Assembly (NCBI GenBank): GCA_013365365.1
Contig: JABVXU010000030.1
Location: forward strand, 62,001 to 126,000
Source: Cruorifilaria tuberocauda
Lineage: Eukaryota; Nematoda; Chromadorea; Rhabditida; Onchocercidae
Direction: 5' to 3'
Length of the DNA: 64,000 nt
Within the stretch, counting starts at the first letter, position 1. Every line of letters begins with the position of its first letter. The notes below the pieces were generated by a model. The model was given only the letters and a program-made list of their open reading frames with translations, searched no databases and was not told the origin of the DNA. This document shows positions 53,311 to 64,000 of the stretch, piece after piece. A program made the position numbers and the translations under genes.

Positions 53311-56300
53311 ATGGATGGGACCGGGAATGATGTTTCAAATTGTTTGGAGGAACTGAATGGACTGGATGATGATTTTGTAACACGGAAAAAACGGCCTGAA
53401 GCAAAATTTGAATTGCAGCAGAATAGCAAAGAAAACGTTAGTAGTATATAGTCTTTTTTATTTCTGGGTTATTTCAAGCAAATTATTGAGCTTTTTGATT
53501 TGTTGATTTATGACTGAAGGATGTCCAAAAAGTTACAGTCTTCATCGGAAGGCACTACGGCGAGGAATGTGGTAGAAAATAGTCTGGAGAAATTTGCTTT
53601 GATGTACGACAAATATAAGACGCAGTGCAATGAATTAGAAAGGTTGTTGACTCCTTATATATTAAACTTTGCGTTGCGTAAATCATATCACGATTTTCAA
53701 CAGACAGAGGAGTTTGGTAGTATTGAAGAGTTTTTCCGATTTTTGACCTGTATAACTCGTAAAACGTTAAAGTTCATTTTTCCCTGATATTCAAAGTAAC
53801 TTGATTTGGGAAATGCTTCTATAATCTGCTGTGATCGCTTTTTCGGTATAGAATCGGCAATTAAGTTCCACAGTAATCGTCTAGAAATTCAATCCTAAAT
53901 TCTCAAGTTTCAGACTAGAAAAAATAAATAGTGAACTGAAAGAACAATTGCAAAAAGTGAAACGAGAATATGATAGCACTCAGCAAGTGCTTAACGCCTG
54001 CCGAAGGTTTTCTTTTTTATCTGATTTAGGGCATTCGCTCATCTACCTCTTCAACAGCTTGTATCGATCTGAAAAATTTTTGTATTTGTTTCGTATTCTG
54101 CATTTGCAACTTTATTTCTTTCATTCATTTAAATTCATTCTAGTGAGTTCTGTGCTCATCGAGAGAATTTGGAACGTCAAATAGTGGATGTGGAATTACA
54201 ACTAAAAATGTTTACTCAGCGTGCTGAGGCACGTGAGCAACATTATCAACAATGCATAAAGCAAAATAATGAGAAGTGGGACCAGAAATTTATGCAGGTA
54301 TGTTAATTATAAGTAAATTTTTATTCCTTTTGAAACCAATTTGGGCGGAAATATGGATGGTATTTTCAAAGAAATGACAGCAATTTTTCTTCTATTCCAG
54401 ATTTCAGTGTATTTCGTGTTTTTCGGTTTTTAGAATATTCGGTATATTTGATGGGAAAACGGTTAAAGTTTTGGTCTCGTTGTGGTCTTCTTAAAAGGTT
54501 TCCTAATAAGACACAATTATTGCTTATTAAATTTCCCCGCATTATACTTTTCTATGCAGCTTCTGAAAAGGACTGAAACAGTGGAAAAGGAAAAGAATGA
54601 TGCTGTATGTCGATATGCGGCAAAAGAAGCACAGCTAATGCGCTTACGAGAGCAGATAGAAGGACTTGAAGTGCAAGTACATTTTAGTGTTTTTTTTTTT
54701 AAATACTTCTACGTATATATTTTTTTAGTCGAAAAATTTCTTGAAACTTAAAATAACAAACGGTGAATAATAGGAAAAGCAGTTCGGACTCTTGCATTAT
54801 TGAAATTTGTTGTAAAGTTTGGAATATAATGTGTTTATAACCGTCCTGAAAAATCTATTTTTAAAATTTCGGCACATTCTTTTGGAAGACTCCAGGCAAT
54901 GACATATTTTTGTTTTCTGTTAAAATTCATTGTTGAAACTATATAAATCAGTCGTTTGGTTAGATAGTTACGCTGGTAAAACTTCTCTTAGTGCTTCGGG
55001 ATTAATTTTGAGAAATTTTGTTGCAGAAAAATACACTGTCAGTGGAGAAAAGTACATTGCAGAAAAGTACTCAGTTCGAAAACTTGCAAAATATGGTGAA
55101 TCTTAAAGTCTTAATAAAAATGTTTTTGAAAAAAATTTTTTATTTGCATTTACCTTTACTAAGCGCAAGTAAGATACCATGAAAGGGGTTTGTTGGTGCG
55201 ATCAGCTTTTATAAAGCTTTGCAAAATTTTTTCGCAGATTTTAGTAGATGTAGCAGAATTTTTACAATTTTTGGGCTTTTTGTTGCTGTCAGTTCTGTTT
55301 TTAGAAGTATTCACTGGCAGAAGTGGAACGACAGTTGGCACTCGAAAAGGAAACTAATAAAGAACGTGAGGAACAATACAAAATGACTGTCAAACACTTA
55401 GAAGTTAGTTCTTTCATTTTAAGTTCCACATTTATTGATGTTTAAGATGCCAGTTTCTCTGTTTATTCTCCTTTATGATTTAAATTCTTTGAGGTGCTTC
55501 ACATAGAAATGATAAGTATCTAATTCGCATTGAATTTTTTTTTTTCGATTTTTAATTATTGCTTCAAATTCAGTTGAATGTAATAAAAGCGAAGTCTGTA
55601 GGAACAGTCAGAGCTAACCTTATCCAATAGAAAAATGGTCATATCTTTTTTCTCTTTTTTAGGCTAGTCAAACAGTACTCACAGAATTGCGTTCTCGTTT
55701 AGAATCTGTACAGTCTCAGTTGGCAATGGAACAAATGGAGAAAGAAGAATGCCAGGAAAAACTAAGAAAGGCACATATAATGTTGAAGGTTTATTTCTAA
55801 TTTGATTTTGCTACACATACATTCGCAGTAGATATTCTCAAAGTCTGAAAAAACATTTCCCAGATCAATTTTTTGAGCAATTCAGTAATTGTTCAAAATA
55901 TTTAAAGTTGAGTCAAAACTGTTTTTCACTTATGTTATATAATTTCCTCACTATCATGTAAGATGTGGTCTAATAAGCTATTGTAGCTTGATATATTATA
56001 CCCATGCTAGCAACGACTATAAACCCCTTAGATATGTATCGTAAAGACTACAATAAGGTAAATCAATGACCAAGGAATATCAAGCAGTGATTCCTATATA
56101 ATGATTCCTATAATAAAATTCTTTATCACTCTGAGATCTCGCATCGCTTCACCACTGGAAACTGAGCTCTGTACTGATGTTAGTCTGATTGATCTCACGA
56201 TTATATCTAGTGTTACAGTTTTATCGATCCAATCACCGATTTTTTGCTATGGCTAAGTAGTTTCAAGAGCAAACGCAGATATTATAGTAATTGTCAAAAT

Positions 56301-59300
56301 GACTAGCATAGAGACTCTTCTACTTGATGTCATACGATCAAGCACTTGAGAAGTGTAAAATGGCAAGAATAACATTAACAAATTAATCCCTGAGCTAAAC
56401 TAAGAAATGGACCAAAATGCACTTTTCTAAGCAAATACATAGCACACTTTGCATAAGGTAACTTCCACAATCTCTCTTTTAACTTAATCAGAAGCACTAT
56501 ACAAAATATTATTGTAAAAATATTAATAAAAGTCAGCTAACTTTGAATCATTAAAACATTAACATACATAAATATTTTGACCTTGGCATAAAATTGAGAG
56601 TATTTATATAGTTTTTCTTTAATCTTTCAAAACCTGTCTGTCCAACCATTATTGCATTGTCTGTTCGTAGGCTACTTTGTGGAGAAAATATGTTTAAACT
56701 TACGTACTTTTTTAATTCCTCTCTTGAAAAATCATTTACCGCAACTCCACCAGTAACTACGAAATCGTTGACCTTGATATTGAAAGATGCAACCATAATA
56801 ACTGAGTTTTTAATTTTATGAAGTAGTATAGATGTCAAGTAAAATAGAGATATTTCAAAGACTAGGAGCTGTTATTTCAACGATATGTATATTAACTGCA
56901 GACGTTAGAGCAGCAGTGCGCCGAAGAAGTCGATTCGGCGACGAAAAAAATGAATAATCAAGAAGAACTGTACAACAACGTATGCGACGAGCTGACTTCT
57001 CTTAGGTGAGAGGAAACGATTTTTCATAAAGACGATGCACGTAATCGAAACCCAAGTGGTTGTAAGAAGTAAATAAGGTATGAGGTATGATAAATCGATT
57101 TAGAAACAATTTTGGTTGCAGATCACGTAATTCCACACTTTCTCAACAGCTCGATCACGTTATACAAACAAACGCTCAGTTGCAGGCAGAATCTCGGCAA
57201 CTGAGTGAGAAACTGGAACAAACTCTTCAGACTCATCAAATTGCTTTGGAAAAATTAGAGTCTCTTGAGGAAATACAAACACAGTTAAATAGGCTTGTTT
57301 TACATGATTTCATCGTAATAAATAACTCTAGATTTTGAAGGCTTGAAATTTGAGCTAAATTTTAGTTTCACTCTGATTCTGTTTCACTTACGTAAATTGT
57401 GGACTTACAGAAAGTTTATCTTCCTTTGCAGTAATTTGCGCCGCGTTAAGTTGGCAGAAATTGCGGCAATGGACGCAACTGCAGAACGTGATCAAGCAGA
57501 AGCAGAAGCGGCAGAATGTCGAAAACAGGCAGAAAGGATGCTGGAAATCACTGAACAGTTAGCAGATAAGAATTCTTCATTAACTTCACAGCAAGAAGCG
57601 CTCAAATTAAAGGTTTGGTTTTATTTTTTATATCTAGTTATCAGTTATCATGTATTTCTAAGTCTTAGTTGTACACGTATTCGTTGTTATTGTTAATAAA
57701 TTTATAATTAGTGCTGTACTGTTTCCTCTAAATGTCGCGCATGTAGATATGAGATTTGGATTTGTGGTACTTTCAAATTTAGTTAAAGTCTTTTCTCTAA
57801 TTTGCATCTCATTTCCAGAATTTAGAATTAAATCAACGAGTGAAGACATTGGAATCTTCTGTGTCAACATATGAAAAACATATTGTTGAGCAGGAACGAA
57901 AACTAGAGCTGTTAAAAGTTGATAGTTCTGCAGAAATTGGAACGTTACGACAGCAAATTGATACAAATATTGCTAAAGGTACTTTCTGTTTTAAAATTTC
58001 TTTGTTGCTACCATTATCTTTTCAAATCCTCATTCCAGAGTGAAGATGGGTTGTTCAAACTGTGTGGGTAGAAACTGTACTGAAAAAATGTATATAAAGG
58101 AATCAAATTTTGAAACTGAGAATTGTTATTTATAAACCTGTGGATTTGCAGAACACAAACTGAATGCAGTAATTAATGAACTTCGTAATGAACAGGAAAT
58201 ACTAAGGAAAAAGAATTCGAGTTCTCTAAAGGTTAGTTTTTTGAAAATATAGAAAATTTTGATAGTAAGAATATGTTAAAATGAATTTATCTTTCCTCCG
58301 TAGCTATGATTTTAAATTTGTTACAGGAATTGCGTGCTGAAGTGCAACATTTGCGTAAACTGCAATCTCGAAGTCCAAATTTATCTTTACCAAAAAATGC
58401 ATCAGTAGAAGATAATTTATCACTTTCTGTCTTACCTAACGGTAGAAGTATTATTTGTTTACTTTTTTTAATCTTGAACTTAGATTTCATTAACGTTCGA
58501 TGTAATTAGTTTGTGCCATAACATGATTAGAAAAAGGCTTAATTTTCATTTAATTGTCATCATTTACAGACGCAGTGGGTCCATCTACTTCGTCACACGC
58601 ATCATCGATTGCATCCTCTACTGATATATGTCCAGTGGCTGCTGATTATTCCACTGTCTCAATAAATCGAGTTACTGCTCGTCAAAAGGAATCTCAGCAA
58701 TCTGTAGAATCACCATCGTCGGACGAAGCAAGTAAGTAGGATGCAGTTGTGCTGTGACATGTGTTTTCGTAGGTTTGTCATGCTTCTTGTACTTTACACA
58801 TTTGTATGAAAAAAACTTGAATTATATTGATATGGAATTTGAAAAACTGAATTTTGTTCCAGATCATGTGCAGCAGCAAATGATTGAGAAAATTGTGAAG
58901 CTGCAGCGACAATTGGCTAGGCGACAAGATAAGATAGAATTTCTGGAAGAACACGTTCGGCAATGTACGCAGGAACTATTGAAGAAAACGAAGTGAAGAA
59001 TTTGTACCTTTTTGCTTTCTATATTATTTTTAAAAAATTTTACCCTGATATTATGTGAATCCTACTTTAAGGATTATTCAGAATTATGCACTGCGAGAGG
59101 AGGCGTCTTTGCTGTTACCAGTGAGTGAATTGAACAAGGTAAGATTTGCTTACTTTGTTTTTGTTCATTCTTTAATTTCAGGATCGTTATTTAATGATAT
59201 GAAGTGAATTTTTGCTTTACAGTAATTTTGAAGTTTGTTTGCAGTTGTTGGAAATTTGCAAAGTTACGGAAGTAAGTTAGTGATGTTATGTTCATTTCCC

Positions 59301-60140
59301 ACTGCTCTCAACTGTAAATTTAATAAATAGTGATTATTTGGATAGGATGAAGTTTATTTGGACTGGGAATTTGTGTAGTTTAAAGTCGCATTTGAAATTA
59401 AAGCCATTGTTTCTCCCAGAAGGTGTGAACTTTTTCAATGCAGCAAAAATGAAGATTTGAGTGAAGTTGCAATAACTCTGCAAATATATGATAAGAAAGT
59501 TACGCACGGAGTTTTTTTGAGGAATGAAAATACCGATAAAAAATTATATGAATGCTGTTTCTGTATTTTGTTGTCGCTGTGTTCGTTCTTTGTTGTGCAT
59601 GCATATGCTGATTGATAATATGATGAACAGTAACGGCTAAATGACTAAATCTGCAGTGTCAACAAGTTCCATATTAGTATTGCTGGTTAGGTTACTTCTG
59701 GAGAACTTTTCCTACTTGCATGAAGTTTGCGGAATATACGTGGTTTGTTTTCAATTTTCGAATGACTGAGAACTTTTGCAGATACCACATGGACCTAATA
59801 GTGATAATGGTACTCCGTCCTCTTTAATAGGAAACTTGTTTGCAAGTAGTACCAGTGGTGCCACTGGAAAGTCTGAATTAAAATTTGCAGCAGAAGTAAA
59901 CTCACGCTTGCAATCTGTGCTGGAAGATGCTCTGCATAAAAATATCACACTTAAGGTAAACAATTTATTGAAATACATCACTGTAAATTACATGGGTTTA
60001 GGTGATTAATAGACATATTAAGTGAATAATTCTCAGGAAAGTCATCCACTATTTTGCAGAATAATATCGACACTTTGGGTGAAGAAATTTCTCGGTTATC
60101 ACGCGAAAATCGACAGTTAGCACTTTCCAAAATTATGTAA
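53311..60140 (+). CDS. cccp-1: CCDC186 / CCCP-1 coiled-coil golgin (19 exons, 769 aa)
   Basis: CCDC186 is a RAB2 effector at the trans-Golgi that is needed for dense-core vesicle maturation. Exons: 53311-53436, 53539-53642, 53914-54006, 54144-54297, 54560-54676, 55027-55095, 55308-55403, 55663-55788, 56902-57005, 57122-57292, 57432-57612, 57819-57978, 58152-58231, 58327-58441, 58570-58731, 58863-58992, 59072-59138, 59782-59955 and 60060-60140. Residues from about 55 to 565 are almost continuous heptad-type coiled coil rich in E, K, Q and L. A Ser/Thr-rich, presumably flexible linker (exon 15) follows. The diagnostic C-terminus reads RQDKIEFLEEHVRQ, KTKIIQNYALREEA, LQSVLEDALHKNITLK and NIDTLGEEISRL, which matches the CCDC186 ending. 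The exon 10 to 11 join needs a GC donor at 57293. The Met at 53311 is the first in frame; the extreme N-terminus is the least certain part. Confidence 0.92.
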
Positions 60141-62412
60141 CAGAATTTGCATTAGTAGGTTTTTAGGAACTTTCAGTTTAAAAGAATTGCAAATCTAGCA
60201 TGTTTCCAAAATTCAGGTAAGTCATTCAATAACTCATTTCATTTGACCGAATTGATTAAAGAGGTGGAAATTCTTCTTGTTTGTACTCATTTAATAACAT
60301 TCTCAAATCCATCCGTAATTTCAAGATTTCTAAATTATTAAAGAAAACTATATAAAACTATATAAGAAATATATTCCTGACTATCCTCATTTCTTTCACG
60401 TAAGAATCAAAAGTTACATGTAAAGTTGATTCATGCAGTCATTTCTCATGCTGTAGAGATTTGGAGAAAAAAAATGGAGGCTCCATAGCCCTGGCGTTTC
60501 TGCATATAGTTGCTTGCTTTTTTCATTTCTGTATAAATTCAGTGTGATTGTTCGTTGTAATGCTATGATTAATTTCTCTTTTTTCCTTTGCTAAGCTGCA
60601 GTTCATTTTTGTGAAGATGTTTTTGTGATATGGTATGATGTATTTGTTTATGTATTTATTTGCGTATAAACATTTTCATTATCAGTGGAAAAAATTATTC
60701 ACTGGGACAAAACTGAATCAAATATGTCTGAAATGTAATGAACAGCAAGATGTGAATACTCCTGCAGAATTAATTTTCGATTTTTGGACGTTCTGTATAT
60801 TTAAAAGCTTTCGCAAAGTGATAAATATTGTGGACAGTCGGACCGGTACCGTAAATTTATTCTGGCAATGATAATTTTTTGATTTGTAAGAAGCTTGCTT
60901 AATTAGTTTAGGAGAGAGGACGGAGACATTTAATGACAGTTTGAGACCGTGGGAAGTATTCTCGAAATGTCGGGATTACTGAAATAATCGAGATGTGAAG
61001 TGTGGCGGTATTCTTTGCCAAATTCTGATATCATATGCAAGCGGTGCCGAATTCGATATTTCTAATCTCTAATCTTTACCAAACATCAGTTTGGTTTAAT
61101 TGAAATTGGATGGTAGTTACTCATTTAGGCTATTGCAGTGTAGATTAAAACGAAAAACTGCAGTCAAAGACCCCATATGCAGCTTTTTGGGACTTTCGTC
61201 GCCGCTTCCATGAATAGTTATAAATAGTTTATTCAAATAAATCCCATTTCTCAATGAATCCTATTTTCCTAATTGGTATCCCGATACATACGACAGGGTT
61301 TTCATACGTTCTGACTCTGCTGAACTGAAAAATTTTTTACATTATTTAATATTTAATATTATCGAGACTTAACATTATTTAACATTATCATTATAGAGTG
61401 GTATAATCCATTAGAGAGAAACAACTGCTTAAACTCGAGAAAGAAGACCATGAGAGAAAACCTTACATGCCGATAACTGGTGAATGATGAATTTGAAAAT
61501 TCTGCAGTACACGAGCTACTCATTTCTGTTATAAGGAAACTTGTAATAATGAAGGGCATTGATAATATGCTAAATTTCTTCCGCAATGAAGGACAAAATA
61601 TCCAATGGATATCGAATTTTATAAGTCCTTTTAATCAGTTATTCAAATGTTTAGAACTGGAAGTTCATAAGCGGTTTCTATCGAAAATTCATATAAAACA
61701 AATCGTAAGAATTTCCTAGGTTTTTTATTCTACTAGTGAGCCCGAGCAATGATAAAGAATATATTACACATGTTAGCACCGTATAATTTATATCGATATT
61801 TTATTAAAGAGAAATTTAAGATATTGTGAAGGTAGTAGTAGTAGCACTAATAGCGGTGGCGGTGGTGATGATGATGGCTGTAAACTTTAATTCATTTAGA
61901 AATAACTTCAAGTTGTTTCTTTTGTATTAGAGACTCTGCAGGAATTAGTTAAAATCTTATATAATCAGATTTCCACAGTTTGTTCATAGCTTTCAGTACT
62001 TCGATACTTTCACCAGTTTTATAAATTTAACAAGGTAGCAATCAGTTTAAATTTAATATAGGCCAAATGTGATACCACATATTAATACCTGACAGATTAA
62101 AAGTCTCTCTCATCGGTAGCTTTTATTTAAATGAGCTTAATTTACATTTCATCCCTAATATATTCATCCTGCTCATTCTCTCTCATTCATTATTTCATCT
62201 CAACAAACGGGTAACGAAACAGTGCCGAAATTCATATGACACAATTTATTGGTGATTGCTTACTCGCTTGGCTGCTTTCCTCATTTTGCATTCTTCGGAA
62301 GAATTTTTTCTTTAAAAGTACACTTCATTTATCGCATTTCTTTTCGATTTACTTACAATGTTCACATTTTATTATGCCTCGATTTTATAAATTTTCAATA
62401 ATTACATTCCAG
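60141..62412. other. Intergenic region between CCDC186 and the histidine phosphatase
   Basis: No splice-supported exon was found. It contains a short GTA/GTG/GAT trinucleotide-rich patch at 61831-61878 and low-complexity AT. Open frames of 80 codons or fewer (for example 60635-60871, 61480-61719) have no support. The right end carries the acceptor ATTCCAG that ends at 62412. Confidence 0.5.
61831..61878. repeat. Interrupted GTA/GTG/GAT trinucleotide patch
   Basis: GGTAGTAGTAGTAG, GGTGGCGGTGGTG and GATGATGATGG follow one another with short interruptions. It is a compound microsatellite in non-coding DNA. Confidence 0.55.
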
Positions 62413-62414
62413 AA
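62411..62414 (+). promoter_or_regulatory. Acceptor abutting the histidine phosphatase start codon
   Basis: TACATTCCAG ends at 62412 and only AA separates it from the ATG at 62415. Either a spliced leader joins here or an upstream untranslated exon does. I found no convincing coding exon further left. Confidence 0.5.
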
Positions 62415-64000
62415 ATGGAGAAATCAGCAAGGCGGTTGCTAGTGATACGACATGGAGAACGCTGCGATTTTACCTTCAGCCAGCAAGGTTTCCTGTTACT
62501 GTTGTCCATCGATGAATGTTTCCCCAACTTCTATGTGGTGTTCGTTTCCCTTTTGGTCCCAATTAATGAAAAGGGAGAAGCTTCAGTATGATTTTCTTTG
62601 AAAGCGGAAATTACAGTAGTAATGGTATTTAACTGTACAATGTTAGGGAAATTTCAACTGTATATCGAAAAAATTAAAAGATGCTGATGTTTTAATCAGT
62701 TCGTCTAATACTGTGATATTATATATTTTGCTTTACACTCAATACTATTTTTATTGCTTGGGTGATAGAAAAAGACCTATATTGCTAGCTTCATTCCTTC
62801 AGAAAACAGTCTAGAGTCTCATTAACCTATTACAATTTCTTCTAGGAATTAACTGGATAAAACAAGCTATCGATACTAATGGAAGGTATCATCCATTTGA
62901 TTTAAATTTACCGAGAAATTTGCCAAAACGTAAAGATGGCTTCGAAATGTTTGCATTTGATTCGCCACTAACCGAAATGGGCTATTTGCAATCGAAACTT
63001 ACAGGTTTTCCACTTTTGCCCTGGAATATTGATCTCTGTACTTCATACCTATTTTTTAACATGTTTTTTTCTATTTCTTTGTTTTCTATATTTCATAATT
63101 GCAAAAACTATGCTTTGAAAAAATATCGGCTTTTGATAATAATAATGCTATTTCATCATTCATTTGAAACCTTTGCTAATTATTAATGTTTTAAGGTTAT
63201 TTCCTAGAACTATGAGTCACATTTTTTATTCCTGAAATTCAATTTCTCTCGATGTTGAAAGTAATAGAATTTATTGGTACTAAAAGACTCTTGCATCTGC
63301 TGTTCAGCTTTTGTGGGTCAAAGTTAAAATTGAATAGTTGCGACATTACGGGATGAGAAAAAGTTTTAATCTTGTCTCTTTTTCCTTTTGTTTTGAAAGT
63401 GATTCGTTCCTCATGTAATCATGCTTTGACTGTATTAAACCAATTACTATTTTTTCAGGCAGAGCTTTGCGAGATCATGGTGTGAAAGTGGACCACATTT
63501 ATTGTTCTGCTGCATTACGATGCGTACAAACTGCTGTTGGCATTATTAAAGGTTTCTTTTGACCTCTTGATTCTAAGTATGTAATGTTGAAGTGGCCAAT
63601 AAACGGTCAACATCAATGTTGACTTGACCAACGATCAGATATGAGGAATTGTTGAAGCTGAAGTTGCTGTATTTAATTCTTTGATTTATGATATCAGTAC
63701 TGGTTCAAACGCTCTTGAAGCTTTGTAGGTATGGAAAATCGTACACTAAAAATCAACGTTGAACCGGGACTTTATGAGTGGATGCACTGGTGTCGAAATA
63801 GTGTTCCATCCTGGATGACACCAGAAGAGCTTAGTTATCTTGGTTATCCGATCAATGATTTTTATATACCTTTACTAAAACCAAATGAGCTGTGCCCAAA
63901 TGAAACACTGAACGATTTTTATGAAAGATCTTTTTCGTTGGTTCGCAAAATACTTTCCATTCATAATGAAGGTACATTTTCACAAGAGAACATATTATTA
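62415..64000 (+). CDS. UBASH3/ecdysteroid-phosphate-phosphatase-like histidine phosphatase (partial, 5' part)
   Basis: A phosphoglycerate-mutase-superfamily phosphatase of the STS/UBASH3 type. These enzymes hydrolyse phosphotyrosine or, in insects, ecdysteroid phosphates. Exons in the window: 62415-62487, 62846-63004, 63459-63551 and 63729-63971; a donor at 63972 leads out of the window. The RHGE catalytic motif with His nucleophile lies at residues 12-15 ([12 protein letters not shown]). [21 protein letters not shown] is the family substrate-side block. [12 protein letters not shown] carries the second conserved Arg region. VEPGLYEW and [13 protein letters not shown] follow. The protein starts directly at the phosphatase domain, with no UBA or SH3 domain upstream. 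The second catalytic His and the C-terminus must lie to the right of the window. ATG follows the acceptor ATTCCAG by 2 bases, which suggests trans-splicing or a 5' UTR intron. Confidence 0.88.

Noticed and set aside
1..64000. CRISPR arrays, tRNA/rRNA genes, spliced-leader RNA gene, transposons, viral or bacterial insertions
   Set aside because: I looked for direct-repeat arrays, B-box-like GGTTCRANNC blocks, the nematode SL1 sequence and reverse transcriptase or transposase motifs by eye and found none. A computed search could still reveal diverged copies.

Overview
The window looks like nuclear DNA from a nematode, most likely a spirurid or filarial worm. It is AT-rich, and its genes are cut into many short exons separated by AT-rich introns that mostly begin GT and end TTTCAG or TTGCAG. 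The reconstructed proteins closely resemble known metazoan families at nematode-like lengths. There is no bacterial operon structure, and I saw no transposon, tRNA, rRNA or CRISPR array. The taxonomic call comes from gene style and protein resemblance, not from a search.

Layout, left to right: bases 1-4386 show no gene. An EDF1/MBF1 transcriptional coactivator lies at 4387-5555 (-). A complete 21-exon DDB1, the CUL4 ubiquitin-ligase adaptor, lies at 6839-14789 (-). After a divergent 2.8 kb spacer comes a 33-exon voltage-gated calcium channel alpha-2/delta subunit at 17593-28268 (+). A long spacer is followed by a small cysteine-rich single-pass membrane protein at 31947-34941 (+), tail to tail with ARL3 at 35788-38158 (-). 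Atlastin, an ER-fusion GTPase, follows at 40676-44174 (-). A gene-poor stretch leads to a BNIP3/NIX (DCT-1-like) mitophagy receptor at 49463-51710 (+), a CCDC186/CCCP-1 coiled-coil golgin at 53311-60140 (+), and the first four exons of a UBASH3/ecdysteroid-phosphate-phosphatase-like histidine phosphatase from 62415 to the right edge (+).

I built exon models by hand, matching splice sites, codon phase and family similarity. All the models keep frame. The gene set is mostly housekeeping and neuronal or membrane trafficking. CCCP-1 (dense-core vesicle maturation), alpha-2/delta, ARL3 and atlastin all touch neurons, cilia or membranes, but nothing here suggests a single pathway or operon.

The most unusual signals are: (1) up to four GC-AG introns among about 106, in four different genes, with non-canonical GCATGW, GCTTGT and GCAAAT donors; one is a 99-base, stop-free intron hidden inside an atlastin open frame; (2) two 30-base phase-0 microexons in alpha-2/delta that create a polybasic, furin-like stretch; (3) a coding-looking alternative or poison exon inside the alpha-2/delta VWA domain; (4) an unfamiliar cysteine-rich surface protein; and (5) an ARL3 first exon whose only codon is the start codon.
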